Assembly: GCA_964507185.1 (NCBI GenBank)
Contig: CAZDOY010000013.1
Span: forward strand, 1-64,000
Length of the DNA stretch: 64,000 nt
Source of the DNA: CAVRTJ01 sp964507185
GTDB taxonomy: Bacteria; Acidobacteriota; UBA4820; DSQY01
Direction: 5' to 3'
Positions 9,153 to 17,201 of the stretch are shown here, one piece after another. The notes beneath the pieces are model-generated. The model was not told the origin of the DNA and did not search any database. It saw only the letters and a program-made list of their open reading frames with translations. Every line of letters starts with the position of its first letter. Position 1 is the first letter of the stretch. Position numbers and translations under genes: made by a program.

Positions 9153-9191
9153 ACCGCCTCCGGTTCGTGACGGACCGGGGGCGGTCTTTTA
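9153..9191 (+). terminator. Rho-independent terminator of the copper operon
   Basis: A 12-base stem ACCGCCTCCGGT pairs with ACCGGGGGCGGT (one G-U pair) around a 9-base loop and is followed directly by CTTTTATT. Confidence 0.85.
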
Positions 9192-9262
9192 TTCGGCGCG
9201 CACGCATACGGCCGGCTCACAGATCCGCGCAACGATATTGGACATTTTCAGGGTGAATACGT

Positions 9263-9277
9263 GTTACTCATAGTAAC
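9263..9277. promoter_or_regulatory. perfect dyad GTTACT-CAT-AGTAAC, possible operator
   Basis: Six-base arms separated by three bases form a perfect palindrome in a region between a terminator and the YHS-like mini-gene. Size and symmetry fit a dimeric repressor site, but no regulator gene lies nearby and no second copy was noticed in the window. Confidence 0.35.
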
Positions 9278-9414
9278 GCATTGCGCCCACAAGAGCCCCA
9301 CTCGCCGGCAGCCGCACGTTCTTCCACCCCTCCAGCCTATGTTGCCATTGTGTTTCAGACTCCCTGCAACGCTGGCATGCAAATTGTATGGTTCACGTTG
9401 GGGGTGTAGCTAAT

Positions 9415-9615
9415 ATGGCTGACTTTATGGATGGGAAATGTCCGATCTGTGGAACCCGGATTTCTCCGGAAACCGAGCATTTTGAGATCAGCTATGCTGA
9501 AAAGACCGTGCTGCTCTGCAGCAAAGAGTGTGTTACCGTCTTTAATCTTTACCCAGAGGCCTACGCCGGAGAATACGAGCCTGAATTGAACCTTCTGGAG
9601 GATACTCATTCCTGA
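9415..9615 (+). CDS. free-standing YHS/TRASH-like metal-binding mini-protein
   Basis: 66 residues from ATG 9415; an upstream in-frame ATG at 9388 would add nine residues, but a G-rich ribosome site lies just before 9415. Four cysteines are arranged CPICG...(about 28 residues)...LLCSKEC, followed by VFNLYPEAY. This is the layout of YHS/TRASH-type domains, with the second Cys pair and the aromatic-rich F..YPE..A tail seen in the three YHS domains of the Cu-ATPase of this cluster. Such small proteins are thought to bind Cu, Zn or other soft metals. It has no signal peptide and so should be cytoplasmic. It is separated from the copper operon by a terminator and may be under its own control through the dyad at 9263. 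Confidence 0.7.
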   Translation: MADFMDGKCPICGTRISPETEHFEISYAEKTVLLCSKECVTVFNLYPEAYAGEYEPELNLLEDTHS

Positions 9616-9673
9616 AGCGTTCCCGTCTGTCCCGGTGCGCCTGCATTTTTCTCTGTATTACCGTCCGGAATGC

Positions 9674-9695
9674 GTGCCTGCGCCGCCGCAGGCAC
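9674..9695. terminator. perfect 9-base hairpin between convergent genes
   Basis: GTGCCTGCG and CGCAGGCAC pair perfectly around a 4-base loop. There is no T-tract on either strand, so this is a structural rather than a classical terminator. It lies between the YHS-like gene (+) and the dehydrogenase-like gene (-). Confidence 0.5.
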
Positions 9696-9701
9696 AACCC
9701 C

Positions 9702-10670
9702 TCAAGCGTCTTCCCTCACCTGCTCGAATATCCTGGCCGCAAGTCCTACCTTGCCCGACCAGATATTGTCGTAGGTCAACCACAGCCATAGGACCGTCTC
9801 CGATAGCGCACGAACCCCCACAACCGGTGTGTCCAGCGCCACGGCCTCCGTCGGGGCGGGCCAGGCCTCATCTCCGACGAGTCGGAAAATCCCGGCGGGC
9901 TCGATAAGCCTTCGCAAGGCCTGTTCGGCCTCCAGGGCATCGGTCACTTGGATCATGGCCGACAGGGTCATGCTGTGGAAGACGGGCGTCAGAACCGCAA
10001 CGCGTGTCACGCGCATTTCCATCCCTGAAAACCGTCTGACCTGCTTCGCAAAAGACGCGCCCTCACCGGTTTCCTGGACGGGTACGAGGTTGAAAGCCAC
10101 CTGGCGTCCGAAGATATCCTTGGGGATGTCCTTGAAGTTAATCAAGTTGATCGACTGGTTGTAGAGCTCTTGAATGCCGGCCTCCCCCCGCTGAGAGGCC
10201 GGAATGAAGATGTGGCAATCCACGGAAGCCAGGCTTTCCCTGGGAATCGCCTTCAGGAGGTAAGCGAGATAGAGCGCCTCGGGTTCAGGCAGAATGTACT
10301 CCAGGCCGTAGTTTCTCAGCTGTTCGCGGGGCAGAAGCGGGTCGGACCATCCGGATTCCCGATCCATATTCGCGCTCAGGTCAACCAGCAGGGCCCCGTT
10401 GTCCCGCACCCACTCGACAACGGCCTCACGCGATTCCCGGGCAAGATCGCATAAGAATACGACCTTAGCCTGATCCAGATAGCTCTTCTCCAGCGGCAGA
10501 AAAATATCAGCCGCGTCGTCTTCAATGGATATCTGCCAAGGGCCGACCTTGTTCCCGAACATCATCAGCTGGTTCTTTGCCACGCCCATCTCGACGAGCT
10601 TCTTATGGAGTTCCTTGGCTTCCAGTGTCCTTGAGCCGACGATTGCGATGGAGCTTCCCGCTTCAATCAT
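9702..10670 (-). CDS. aspartate-semialdehyde dehydrogenase-like protein lacking the catalytic cysteine (USG-1 type)
   Basis: 322 residues. The N-terminus IAIVGSRTLEAKELHKKL is the nucleotide-binding fold of the Asd/ArgC family, and the middle and C-terminal parts (PVF.S.TLSAMIQV) match the dimerisation domain. The segment where true enzymes carry the catalytic Cys (NC.TI) here reads ILPEPEALYLAYLL with no Cys, as in the USG-1 homologues found beside metabolic genes in other bacteria. It is therefore unlikely to reduce aspartyl phosphate and may be a structural or regulatory paralogue. Start ATG at 10670 overlaps the end of pssA by 8 bases, so the two are translationally coupled. Function unknown. 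Confidence 0.8.
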   Translation of the reverse strand: MIEAGSSIAIVGSRTLEAKELHKKLVEMGVAKNQLMMFGNKVGPWQISIEDDAADIFLPLEKSYLDQAKVVFLCDLARESREAVVEWVRDNGALLVDLSANMDRESGWSDPLLPREQLRNYGLEYILPEPEALYLAYLLKAIPRESLASVDCHIFIPASQRGEAGIQELYNQSINLINFKDIPKDIFGRQVAFNLVPVQETGEGASFAKQVRRFSGMEMRVTRVAVLTPVFHSMTLSAMIQVTDALEAEQALRRLIEPAGIFRLVGDEAWPAPTEAVALDTPVVGVRALSETVLWLWLTYDNIWSGKVGLAARIFEQVREDA

Positions 10671-11472
10671 TTTCTGGCTTTCCTTCCGGCTGAATCTCCT
10701 CTTCCTCCCCCTCTCGCGGACCCATTCTGCGGCGGCCGTAACGCGACAAGACCCATCCGACGGGACCGGAGGCCGCATAGGTGACCGCTATCCCCAGGAG
10801 GACCGCCGGCGGATCCCACGCGATGAGAATCAGGACGAGGGCGACCAGGAAGATGAGCATGGACGACCGCCTGGCACGCAGATCGAGTTCCTTGAACGAC
10901 CGGAACTTGATGCGGCTGACCATGAGCCAGGCAAGCGAAACGACATAGATCAGGGCCCCGGCTTTCAGCGCGGGCGGCAAACCGGCGGGCAGGTAGTACA
11001 GAGGTAGAACGGCGGCCGCGGCGGCCGCCGGAATCGGTAGCCCCACGAAGTACTTCTTGTCGACGTGCGCCACCTGGACGTTGAACCTGGCGAGCCTCAT
11101 GGCACCGGCGACGGGAAGAAGAAAGGCAAGAAGCCATCCCGAACGTCCCAGGTCTTTGAAACCCCAGTTGTAGAGTATGAGGGCGGGCGCCAGCCCGAAG
11201 GACAGGAAATCGGACAGGGAATCCAGCTCTTTTCCAAAATCGCTCGTCGTGTTGGTCATCCGGGCGATGCGCCCGTCCAGGCTGTCCAGGATGCCCGCGA
11301 TAATCACCATGGATACCGCGAGCTTGAACCTTCCCTTGGTGCTCAGGATGATGGCGTAGTAGCCGAAGAACATGTTCGCCACGGTGAACAGGGAGGGAAG
11401 AATGGCCACGCCCTTCCTGAAGGGAACGCGCCGGCCAGTCTTCTTTATTCTTCGCAGGGTCCTGCGGGGCAT
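10663..11472 (-). CDS. pssA: CDP-diacylglycerol--serine O-phosphatidyltransferase
   Basis: 269 residues, about eight predicted membrane segments. The CDP-alcohol phosphotransferase signature is intact: DG..AR........G...D...D at residues ~68-90 (DGRIARMTNTTSDFGKELD). The enzyme condenses CDP-diacylglycerol with L-serine to phosphatidylserine, the substrate of the decarboxylase encoded directly upstream. Start ATG 11472 shares one base with the psd stop (TAATG), so both steps to phosphatidylethanolamine are made together. The C-terminal 40 residues are hydrophilic and rich in R, E and G. An ATG five codons further upstream is possible but lies inside psd. Confidence 0.95.
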   Translation of the reverse strand: MPRRTLRRIKKTGRRVPFRKGVAILPSLFTVANMFFGYYAIILSTKGRFKLAVSMVIIAGILDSLDGRIARMTNTTSDFGKELDSLSDFLSFGLAPALILYNWGFKDLGRSGWLLAFLLPVAGAMRLARFNVQVAHVDKKYFVGLPIPAAAAAAVLPLYYLPAGLPPALKAGALIYVVSLAWLMVSRIKFRSFKELDLRARRSSMLIFLVALVLILIAWDPPAVLLGIAVTYAASGPVGWVLSRYGRRRMGPREGEEEEIQPEGKPEND

Positions 11473-12086
11473 TATCGATCCTTCCATGCGGCGACGGCCG
11501 TCTCGCCGGCCTTCACCCTGTCCCCTATCCTCACGATAGGTTCGATTCGGGCAGTGGGCAGATAAAGATCGACCCTCGATCCGAACCTTATGAGCCCAAT
11601 CCTCTCTCCTCGCTGAAACCGCGCGTCCGGACTCGCCCAGCAGACGATCCGCCTTGCGATAAGACCCGCGATCATGACCACGTCCATCGCGCCTCTGGGG
11701 GTTTCGAAGGCTATTCGGATCTGCTCGTTGTCCAGGGAAGCCTTTTCGCTCCAGGCGGCCATGAACTTGCCCGGATTATAAACCGTGCTCGTGACCGACC
11801 CATCCGACGGGGCACGGTTGACGTGGACGTTGAAGACCGACATGAAGACGCTGATTCTTGTGTTGGCTCCATCCACGGAAACGGCCACGATGCGGCCGTC
11901 CGCAGGCGAGACGAGGAGGTTCGGGTCATCGGGAGCCCGCCGTTCGGGGTCCCTGAAAAACGCACATACGCACAGGGCCGCGAACAAAAAAAAGGCGGCC
12001 CAGGCATAAAACCCGAAGGCGCCCAGAATCCCCGCGAGCACGGCAAGAGGACCGGCGAAGGGAAAAGCTTCCTCTCTAATCGGCAT
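11472..12086 (-). CDS. psd: phosphatidylserine decarboxylase proenzyme, short type
   Basis: 204 residues, the short archaeal/Gram-positive-like form rather than the 320-residue E. coli form. Two hydrophobic segments lie near residues 9-40. Conserved elements are SPADGRI, VFMS.FNVH.NR..P.G, and the autocatalytic GS site in RFGSRVD (about residue 174), where cleavage makes the pyruvoyl cofactor. It decarboxylates phosphatidylserine to phosphatidylethanolamine at the inner membrane. A strong AGGAGGTG ribosome site precedes the start. First gene of a three-gene operon with pssA and the Asd-like gene. Confidence 0.93.
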   Translation of the reverse strand: MPIREEAFPFAGPLAVLAGILGAFGFYAWAAFFLFAALCVCAFFRDPERRAPDDPNLLVSPADGRIVAVSVDGANTRISVFMSVFNVHVNRAPSDGSVTSTVYNPGKFMAAWSEKASLDNEQIRIAFETPRGAMDVVMIAGLIARRIVCWASPDARFQRGERIGLIRFGSRVDLYLPTARIEPIVRIGDRVKAGETAVAAWKDR

Positions 12087-12395
12087 AACACCTCCTGCTT
12101 CAGTCTACAGGAAGTGGTGCGGTGACGAAAGATTTGATGGAGCCCGAAGCCATGCTCACGGTCCCCTGCGCCCGTCTTCGTCTCATTTCCGAGACCGGCG
12201 GCAGAATCCGATCCGGCGGGAACGCGTTCATCGGAACAGGAATGAGGGTATCCCCCTTTCCTAGGGGGTTGCTCGACCGGGCCGCCGGCGGCCTGCAAAA
12301 TACCCGTGAAATAGACATTCTGCCTGCGTTTGGCTTGACGAAAAGGCCTAAATCTGCTAGCATCACGGGGTTACGCGTCGTTGGGAGATGAGACG
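12087..12395. other. divergent intergenic region between psd and the yceD operon
   Basis: 309 bases. The right end carries the promoter at 12335-12363 and the ribosome site of yceD. The left end carries the psd ribosome site. Nothing else was recognised in between. Confidence 0.6.
12335..12363 (+). promoter_or_regulatory. sigma70-type promoter of the yceD-rpmF-plsX-fab operon
   Basis: TTGACG, a 17-base spacer and TAGCAT, 32 bases upstream of the yceD start. Five of six -35 bases match the consensus. Confidence 0.65.
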
Positions 12396-12911
12396 ATGTG
12401 GATACGGTTTGGGGAGGTCGTAAGGCCCGTTGAGCTGATTGAATCCCTCCCCGCTCTGAAACTGGATCTGGGCTATCACTATGATGCAAGCGTAGCGCCC
12501 CTGGAGTTGACCCTTCAGGTCACTCCGCTGAAGACGGGGCACCGGCTGGAGGGCCACTTTCATTACGAGGCCACGGCCCTTTGCGCGCGATGCCTTCGCG
12601 ATGTAGTCTTCTCCGGGGAGGCCCGCTTCGATCTGGAGTACCAGCCCGCATCCGAGGCTCCGGGAGACATCGAAATGGAAGTGTCGCCCGAATCGACGGA
12701 GATCGTATACTACGACGATGACACCTTGATGCTGGAAAATCTGATCATCCAGCAGATGTATCTGGAGGTGCCGGAGAAAATTCTTTGTCGCGAAGACTGT
12801 CAAGGGCTCTGCTCACGGTGTGGAGCAAACCTGAACGATGGACCCTGCGCCTGTCCCCCCGACGCCGATCCGAGGTGGGGCGCCCTGTCGCAGTTCAAAC
12901 ATGCTCAATAG
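12396..12911 (+). CDS. yceD: YceD family protein (DUF177)
   Basis: 171 residues. Start ATG 12396 follows GGGAGATGAG; a TTG five codons upstream is also in frame. The C-terminal half carries two Cys pairs, LCARC near residue 66 and a four-Cys metal site (C.EDCQGLCSRCG...GPCAC) near 130-155, typical of the bacterial DUF177 form. The family is required for normal 23S rRNA accumulation or maturation and is almost always encoded just before rpmF, as here (11 bases). First gene of the ribosome/fatty-acid operon. Confidence 0.92.
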   Translation: MWIRFGEVVRPVELIESLPALKLDLGYHYDASVAPLELTLQVTPLKTGHRLEGHFHYEATALCARCLRDVVFSGEARFDLEYQPASEAPGDIEMEVSPESTEIVYYDDDTLMLENLIIQQMYLEVPEKILCREDCQGLCSRCGANLNDGPCACPPDADPRWGALSQFKHAQ

Positions 12912-12922
12912 GAGAACGTACG

Positions 12923-13105
12923 ATGCCTAACCCAAGACGCCGCCACTCAAAAGCCCGCAGGGACAAACGTCGAACGGGCGACGCTCTTTCGATCCCCAAC
13001 GTCGTTGAATGCCCCCAGTGCCACGAACCCAAGCAGCCGCACGCCATCTGCGAATCATGTGGCTTCTATGATGGCAAGCAGGTTCTGGAAGTAGAAGAGG
13101 TCTGA
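12923..13105 (+). CDS. rpmF: 50S ribosomal protein L32
   Basis: 60 residues beginning with the diagnostic MPNPRRRHSKARRDKRR. A zinc-ribbon with two Cys pairs (CPQCHEPK...CESCGFYDG) is complete, so this is the Cys-containing, zinc-binding form. Ribosome site GGAGAACG. The gene sits between yceD and plsX, the standard order, seven bases before plsX. Confidence 0.98.
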   Translation: MPNPRRRHSKARRDKRRTGDALSIPNVVECPQCHEPKQPHAICESCGFYDGKQVLEVEEV

Positions 13106-13112
13106 GTCGCCC

Positions 13113-14147
13113 ATGAGCATCCGCATCGCCCTCGACGCGATGGGTGGAGACAGGGCGCCGTTGCCCGAGGTCGTGGGTGCCGTCGAGGCCTATCGCAGGT
13201 TCGGCGTAAACACGATACTCGTCGGGGACGAAGCCAGGCTAAAAAAGGAACTCGCCCGTCTAAAAGCATCAGGTGAAGGGATAACCGTGGTCCATGCCGA
13301 CGAGGTCGTGACCATGGATGATCCGCCCATGACCCCGATTCGCAAGAAGCGGCAGAGTTCCCTCCGAATCGCGGCCGATCTCGTAAGAGCCGGCGAAGCG
13401 CAGGGGTTCGTTTCTGCCGGCAACACGGGCGCGGTCATGGCCGCCGCCAAGCTCGTCATAGGCGGCATCGATGTCGTGGAGCGCCCTGCCCTCGCGACCT
13501 GGATTCCCCACCCGAAGGGCGTGACCCTCCTGCTCGACGTGGGCGCGAACAGCGATTGCAAGCCCTCGCAACTCTGCCAATTTGCCATCATGGGCAGCAT
13601 CTTCGCCTCCCAGCTCACGGGAATCGCTCATCCCAACGTGGGGCTCCTGTCCATCGGCGAGGAGGACATAAAGGGTAACGAGCTCACAAAGGAGGTTTTC
13701 AAGTTACTCAGAACCGCCGATGTGAGTTTCATAGGTAACGTGGAAGGCCACGGCGTTTTCTCTGGCGAAGCCGACGTCATAGTGACGGACGGCTTTACCG
13801 GCAACGTGGTCCTGAAAACCGGCGAGTCGGTCTACGAGTACATATCACAGACGCTCAAGCAGGGGTTCAGGGAGAGCCTTCTCGCGAAGATCGGATACAT
13901 CCTCTCGGCCCACGTCTACAAAAAGCTCAAGGCCAAGATGGACTATGCCGAATACGGCGGCGCCCTGCTGCTCGGCGTCAAGGCGGTCACCATCATCTGC
14001 CATGGCCGTTCCCAGCCCAAAGCCATCATGAACGCACTCAGACTCGCGCGCGACTTCTGCCTGGCAGGACTCAACCAGCGTATCATCGAGCAGATACAAA
14101 CGCGCATGAAGGATGCTCCTAATGGAAAGAATTCGATCGCGAATTAG
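13113..14147 (+). CDS. plsX: phosphate acyltransferase PlsX
   Basis: 344 residues, normal length. Diagnostic N-terminus IALDAMGGDRAP, followed by SAGNTGAVMAA, LDVGAN, and the C-terminal YGGA.LLG.K. It converts acyl-ACP to acyl-phosphate, the acyl donor for PlsY in phospholipid synthesis, and works at the membrane surface. The 3' end overlaps fabH by 26 bases, so translation of both is probably linked. Context (fabH-fabD-fabG) is the common lipid-synthesis operon. Confidence 0.97.
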   Translation: MSIRIALDAMGGDRAPLPEVVGAVEAYRRFGVNTILVGDEARLKKELARLKASGEGITVVHADEVVTMDDPPMTPIRKKRQSSLRIAADLVRAGEAQGFVSAGNTGAVMAAAKLVIGGIDVVERPALATWIPHPKGVTLLLDVGANSDCKPSQLCQFAIMGSIFASQLTGIAHPNVGLLSIGEEDIKGNELTKEVFKLLRTADVSFIGNVEGHGVFSGEADVIVTDGFTGNVVLKTGESVYEYISQTLKQGFRESLLAKIGYILSAHVYKKLKAKMDYAEYGGALLLGVKAVTIICHGRSQPKAIMNALRLARDFCLAGLNQRIIEQIQTRMKDAPNGKNSIAN

Positions 14148-15108
14148 CGGGACCGGACACTCCCTGCCCTCCCGCATTCTGACCAACCTCGACCTGGAGA
14201 AGATGGTCGACACATCGGACGAGTGGATCACCACCCGAACGGGGATTCGCGAGCGCCGCATTTCCGCCGAAAACGAATATCTGTCCCTCTTCGCCGCAGA
14301 CGCCGCGCGCAAAGCGATGGACATGGCGGGCATAACGGGCGAGGATCTGGGGCTCATCGTCATCGCGACGGTCACCCCCGACCAGCCCATTCCATCCACC
14401 GCCTGCTTCGTCCAGGATGCGATCAAGGCGCCCAACGCCGCCGCCTTCGATATGCAGGCGGGCTGTTCGGGATTCATCTACGCGCTGACTGTAGCCGACA
14501 ATTTCATCCGCATGGGATCGGTCAAGCATGCCCTTGTCATCGGCGGAGAGCTTCTTTCCAAGTACGTGGACTGGAAAGACAGAGCCACGTGCGTACTATT
14601 TGCCGACGGCGCGGGCGCCGTGATCCTTTCCGCCGAAGAAAACGGGCGCGGAGTGCTCTCCTCCGCCATACACGCGGATGGATCCATGGCCGATTTCATC
14701 ACCCTTCCGGGAGGCGGCAGCCGCATCCCCGTCAGCCACGAGATGATCGATCACAACCTCCACACCATCAAAATGCGGGGCAACGAGACCTTCAAAATCG
14801 CCGTCCGCTCGCTTGAAGCAGTTTGCAGAGAAGCCATCGAACAGGCCTCTCTCAAGCCTTCGGACGTCCGGTGGTTCGTGCCCCATCAGGCCAATCTCAG
14901 GATCATCAATGCCGTTGCGGGCCGCCTAGGCTGGCCCCCCGAGAGCATCTACCTGAACATAGACCGCATCGGCAATACGTCGGCCGCTTCCATTCCCATA
15001 GCGCTTGATGAGCTCGTGCGATCCGGCAAGGTCCAGCCGAACGAAATACTCCTCTTCGCCGCCTTCGGCGCAGGCTTGACCTGGGGTTCGGCGCTCGTCC
15101 GCTGGTAA
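14122..15108 (+). CDS. fabH: 3-oxoacyl-ACP synthase III
   Basis: 328 residues. Catalytic triad visible: Cys in QAGCSGFIYAL, His in PHQANLRIIN, Asn in IGNTSAAS. It starts fatty-acid chains by condensing acetyl-CoA or another short acyl-CoA with malonyl-ACP. ATG 14122 is preferred over 14113 because a GAAGGA site lies nine bases upstream; it overlaps plsX. The C-terminus GAGLTWGSALVRW is complete. Confidence 0.97.
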   Translation: MERIRSRISGTGHSLPSRILTNLDLEKMVDTSDEWITTRTGIRERRISAENEYLSLFAADAARKAMDMAGITGEDLGLIVIATVTPDQPIPSTACFVQDAIKAPNAAAFDMQAGCSGFIYALTVADNFIRMGSVKHALVIGGELLSKYVDWKDRATCVLFADGAGAVILSAEENGRGVLSSAIHADGSMADFITLPGGGSRIPVSHEMIDHNLHTIKMRGNETFKIAVRSLEAVCREAIEQASLKPSDVRWFVPHQANLRIINAVAGRLGWPPESIYLNIDRIGNTSAASIPIALDELVRSGKVQPNEILLFAAFGAGLTWGSALVRW

Positions 15109-15175
15109 CCCTTCTCCCCGCGCGGGGTGAACCGCCGGCGCATTCCACTTGACCGCATCGACAGTGGGGTAGTCC

Positions 15176-16114
15176 ATGAAATGTGCCATACTTTTTCCCG
15201 GTCAGGCTTCTCAGTACGTGGGTATGGGAAAAGCACTCTCGGAAGCGTTTCCCGAGGCACGCGCCGCCTTCAGCGAAGCCGACGAAGCCCTCGGAGAGGC
15301 TCTCACGGGCATCCTCTGGGACGGACCCGCGGACAGGCTTAATCTCACCGAAAATACCCAGCCTGGTGTTCTGACCGTTTCTCTGGCGGCGTGGTCCGTT
15401 TTCCACCGATCTCTCCCTGAGTTCGACCCCGCATTCCTCGCGGGGCATTCCTTGGGTGAGTACAGTGCGCTCGTCGCTTCGGGCAGCCTGAGCCTCTCAG
15501 ATGCGGTCACCACGGTGCGCAAGCGGGGCTTGTTCATGCAGGATGCAGTTCCAGTGGGCGTAGGCGCCATGGCCGCGCTCATGGGTATCGAGCCCGATGC
15601 GGTCGCCGAGGCCTGCGCCCGGGCTGCCGAGGGAGAGATCGTCATCCCGGCGAACGACAATGCCCCCGGGCAAGTGGTCATAGCCGGGCACAAAACCGCT
15701 GTGGAGCGAGCGATCGCCCTCGCCAAAGAACGCGGGTGCAAGAGAGCCGTCCTGTTGCCCGTATCCGCGCCGTTTCACTGTCCGCTCATGGCCCCAGCCC
15801 GCAAGCGTCTCGCGCCCGTTCTCGAAGCCCTTCCCATCCTCTCTCCACGCTGGCCTGTCATCTCCAACGTCGACGCCCTTCCCACCCGGACCGGAGAGGA
15901 CGCCCGCCGCAAGCTGATTGCCCAGGTCGACTCCCCCGTCCGATGGAGGGACAGCCTCCTCCTCATGCAGTCCGAGGGGATCGACACGATCGTGGAAGTC
16001 GGCCCGGGGAAGGTGCTTACGGGCCTTGCAAAGAGGGTAAGCCGCGACTGGACGCTCTTGAACGTCGAAGACCCGGCCAGTCTTGAACAGACTCTCAACG
16101 AGCTTTCTAAGTAA
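15176..16114 (+). CDS. fabD: malonyl-CoA:ACP transacylase
   Basis: 312 residues. Nucleophile motif GHSLGEYSALVA, N-terminal FPGQASQYVGMG, catalytic His within SAPFHCPLM, and the C-terminal EVGPGKVLTGL. It loads malonyl groups from CoA onto acyl carrier protein for FabH and FabF. The gene lies 67 bases after fabH and 12 before fabG. It differs clearly from the orphan FabD-like gene at 45758. Confidence 0.97.
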   Translation: MKCAILFPGQASQYVGMGKALSEAFPEARAAFSEADEALGEALTGILWDGPADRLNLTENTQPGVLTVSLAAWSVFHRSLPEFDPAFLAGHSLGEYSALVASGSLSLSDAVTTVRKRGLFMQDAVPVGVGAMAALMGIEPDAVAEACARAAEGEIVIPANDNAPGQVVIAGHKTAVERAIALAKERGCKRAVLLPVSAPFHCPLMAPARKRLAPVLEALPILSPRWPVISNVDALPTRTGEDARRKLIAQVDSPVRWRDSLLLMQSEGIDTIVEVGPGKVLTGLAKRVSRDWTLLNVEDPASLEQTLNELSK

Positions 16115-16126
16115 GGGAGAACGAGG

Positions 16127-16870
16127 ATGGGACGATTCGATAACAAAATTGCACTCGTCAGCGGCGCAGCGCAGGGCATCGGCCTTGCAATAGCCGAACG
16201 GATCGCATCGGAGGGCGCCCTCGTATACGGTGCCGATCTTAATGCCGAAGGCATGGGCAAGACCGCCGAAGTACTGAAGGCCAAAGGGCTGAAGGTCGAA
16301 CCACTCCAGCTCAACGTCTCCGACAGGGCTTCCTGTGAAGCTTCTGTCGATGCCGTCCTGAAGCGTTCCGAGAGGCTGGACTTCCTGGTCAACAACGCGG
16401 GGATCACGCGAGACAGCCTGCTCATGCGCATGAAGCCCGAGGACTGGGAAGCTGTCCTTTCCATAAACCTCACAGGCGCATTTCATCTCACGCAGTTCGC
16501 CATGCGCCCAATGATGTCCCAGCGCTTCGGGCGTATCGTGAACATCGCCTCAGTCGTCGGACTCATGGGGAACGCAGGCCAGGCCAACTACGTGGCCAGC
16601 AAGGCAGGCCTTATCGGCCTCACCAAAGTCATCGCCCGGGAGCTGGCATCCCGGAACGTCACGTGCAATGCGGTGGCGCCCGGTTTCATCGTTACGGCCA
16701 TGACGGATAAGCTGGACGACAAGCAGAAGGACCAGATGGCGTCCATCATCCCCATGAAACGCTTCGGCTTACCTGAGGACATCGCCAGGGCCGTCGCCTT
16801 CCTGGTCAGCGAGGATGCAGCCTACATCACGGGCCAGACGCTGTCTGTCAACGGCGGCATGTACATGTAA
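16127..16870 (+). CDS. fabG: 3-oxoacyl-ACP reductase
   Basis: 247 residues, standard short-chain dehydrogenase. NADPH-binding GAAQGIGLAIAERI, NNAGITRD, catalytic Ser in NIASVVG and YVASKAG with Tyr and Lys, and the family C-terminus GQTLSVNGGMYM. It reduces 3-oxoacyl-ACP in each elongation cycle. This is the last gene of the operon: its stop codon lies inside the terminator stem. acpP and fabF, which often follow, are not in this window. Confidence 0.97.
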   Translation: MGRFDNKIALVSGAAQGIGLAIAERIASEGALVYGADLNAEGMGKTAEVLKAKGLKVEPLQLNVSDRASCEASVDAVLKRSERLDFLVNNAGITRDSLLMRMKPEDWEAVLSINLTGAFHLTQFAMRPMMSQRFGRIVNIASVVGLMGNAGQANYVASKAGLIGLTKVIARELASRNVTCNAVAPGFIVTAMTDKLDDKQKDQMASIIPMKRFGLPEDIARAVAFLVSEDAAYITGQTLSVNGGMYM

Positions 16871-16895
16871 AATCCGTCCCGCAGGGGCGGATTTT
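16869..16895. terminator. bidirectional terminator between fabG and tRNA-Leu
   Basis: AAAATCCGTCCC pairs with GGGGCGGATTTT around a GCA loop. The A/T ends give a U-tract on both strands, so it can end both the fab operon (+) and the tRNA transcript (-). The fabG stop codon provides the first bases of the stem. Confidence 0.8.
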
Positions 16896-16898
16896 AGG

Positions 16899-16985
16899 TG
16901 GTGCCGAAGGGGGGACTCGAACCCCCACAGCCTTGCGGCCGGCGGATTTTGAGTCCGCTGCGTCTACCGGTTCCGCCACTTCGGC
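16899..16985 (-). tRNA. tRNA-Leu (anticodon CAA), CCA encoded
   Basis: Acceptor arms GCCGAAG and CTTCGGC pair fully, followed by A and an encoded CCA. The anticodon stem GCGGA/TCCGC closes the loop CTCAAAA, giving anticodon CAA for UUG codons. A long variable arm (class II tRNA) and the TTCGAGTCC T-loop are present. 87 bases with CCA. Confidence 0.95.
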
Positions 16986-16993
16986 CCAGCGGT

Positions 16994-17022
16994 ATTCTAG
17001 ATTTTCCGGGCCTTTCTGTCAA
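16994..17022 (-). promoter_or_regulatory. strong sigma70-type promoter of tRNA-Leu
   Basis: On the - strand: TTGACA, 17-base spacer, TAGAAT, ending eight bases before the mature tRNA 5' end. The -35 is perfect and the -10 matches five of six. Confidence 0.8.
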
Positions 17023-17201
17023 TACGGCGCTCCCCGGCAGCCTCCTTCGCGTGTTCCATGATGGCCCAGCGCGACGCCGTTGCAGCTGTATCCTGCAACG
17101 GCCGTGACGGTGGAAGGGGCGAAGACCCGTCCGACTCACTTTTTCTTGGTGTTGCGAGTCTCCCGGTTCTATTCGGCTTTCAGGCCCCGGCTGGTCGCGG
17201 C

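Larger units (their letters stand above)
9047..9414. other. 368-base intergenic region with terminator and a perfect dyad
   Basis: Holds the terminator of the copper operon (9153-9191) and a perfect inverted repeat (9263-9277). No protein-coding signal was seen. The stretch from 9280 to 9414 probably carries the promoter and leader of the YHS-like mini-gene, but I see no convincing -35/-10 pair. Confidence 0.6.

Noticed and set aside
17023..17201. Region between the tRNA promoter and the phosphatase stop, checked for a second tRNA or small RNA
   Set aside because: No cloverleaf or strong terminator was found; + strand ORFs there are shadows of the phosphatase.
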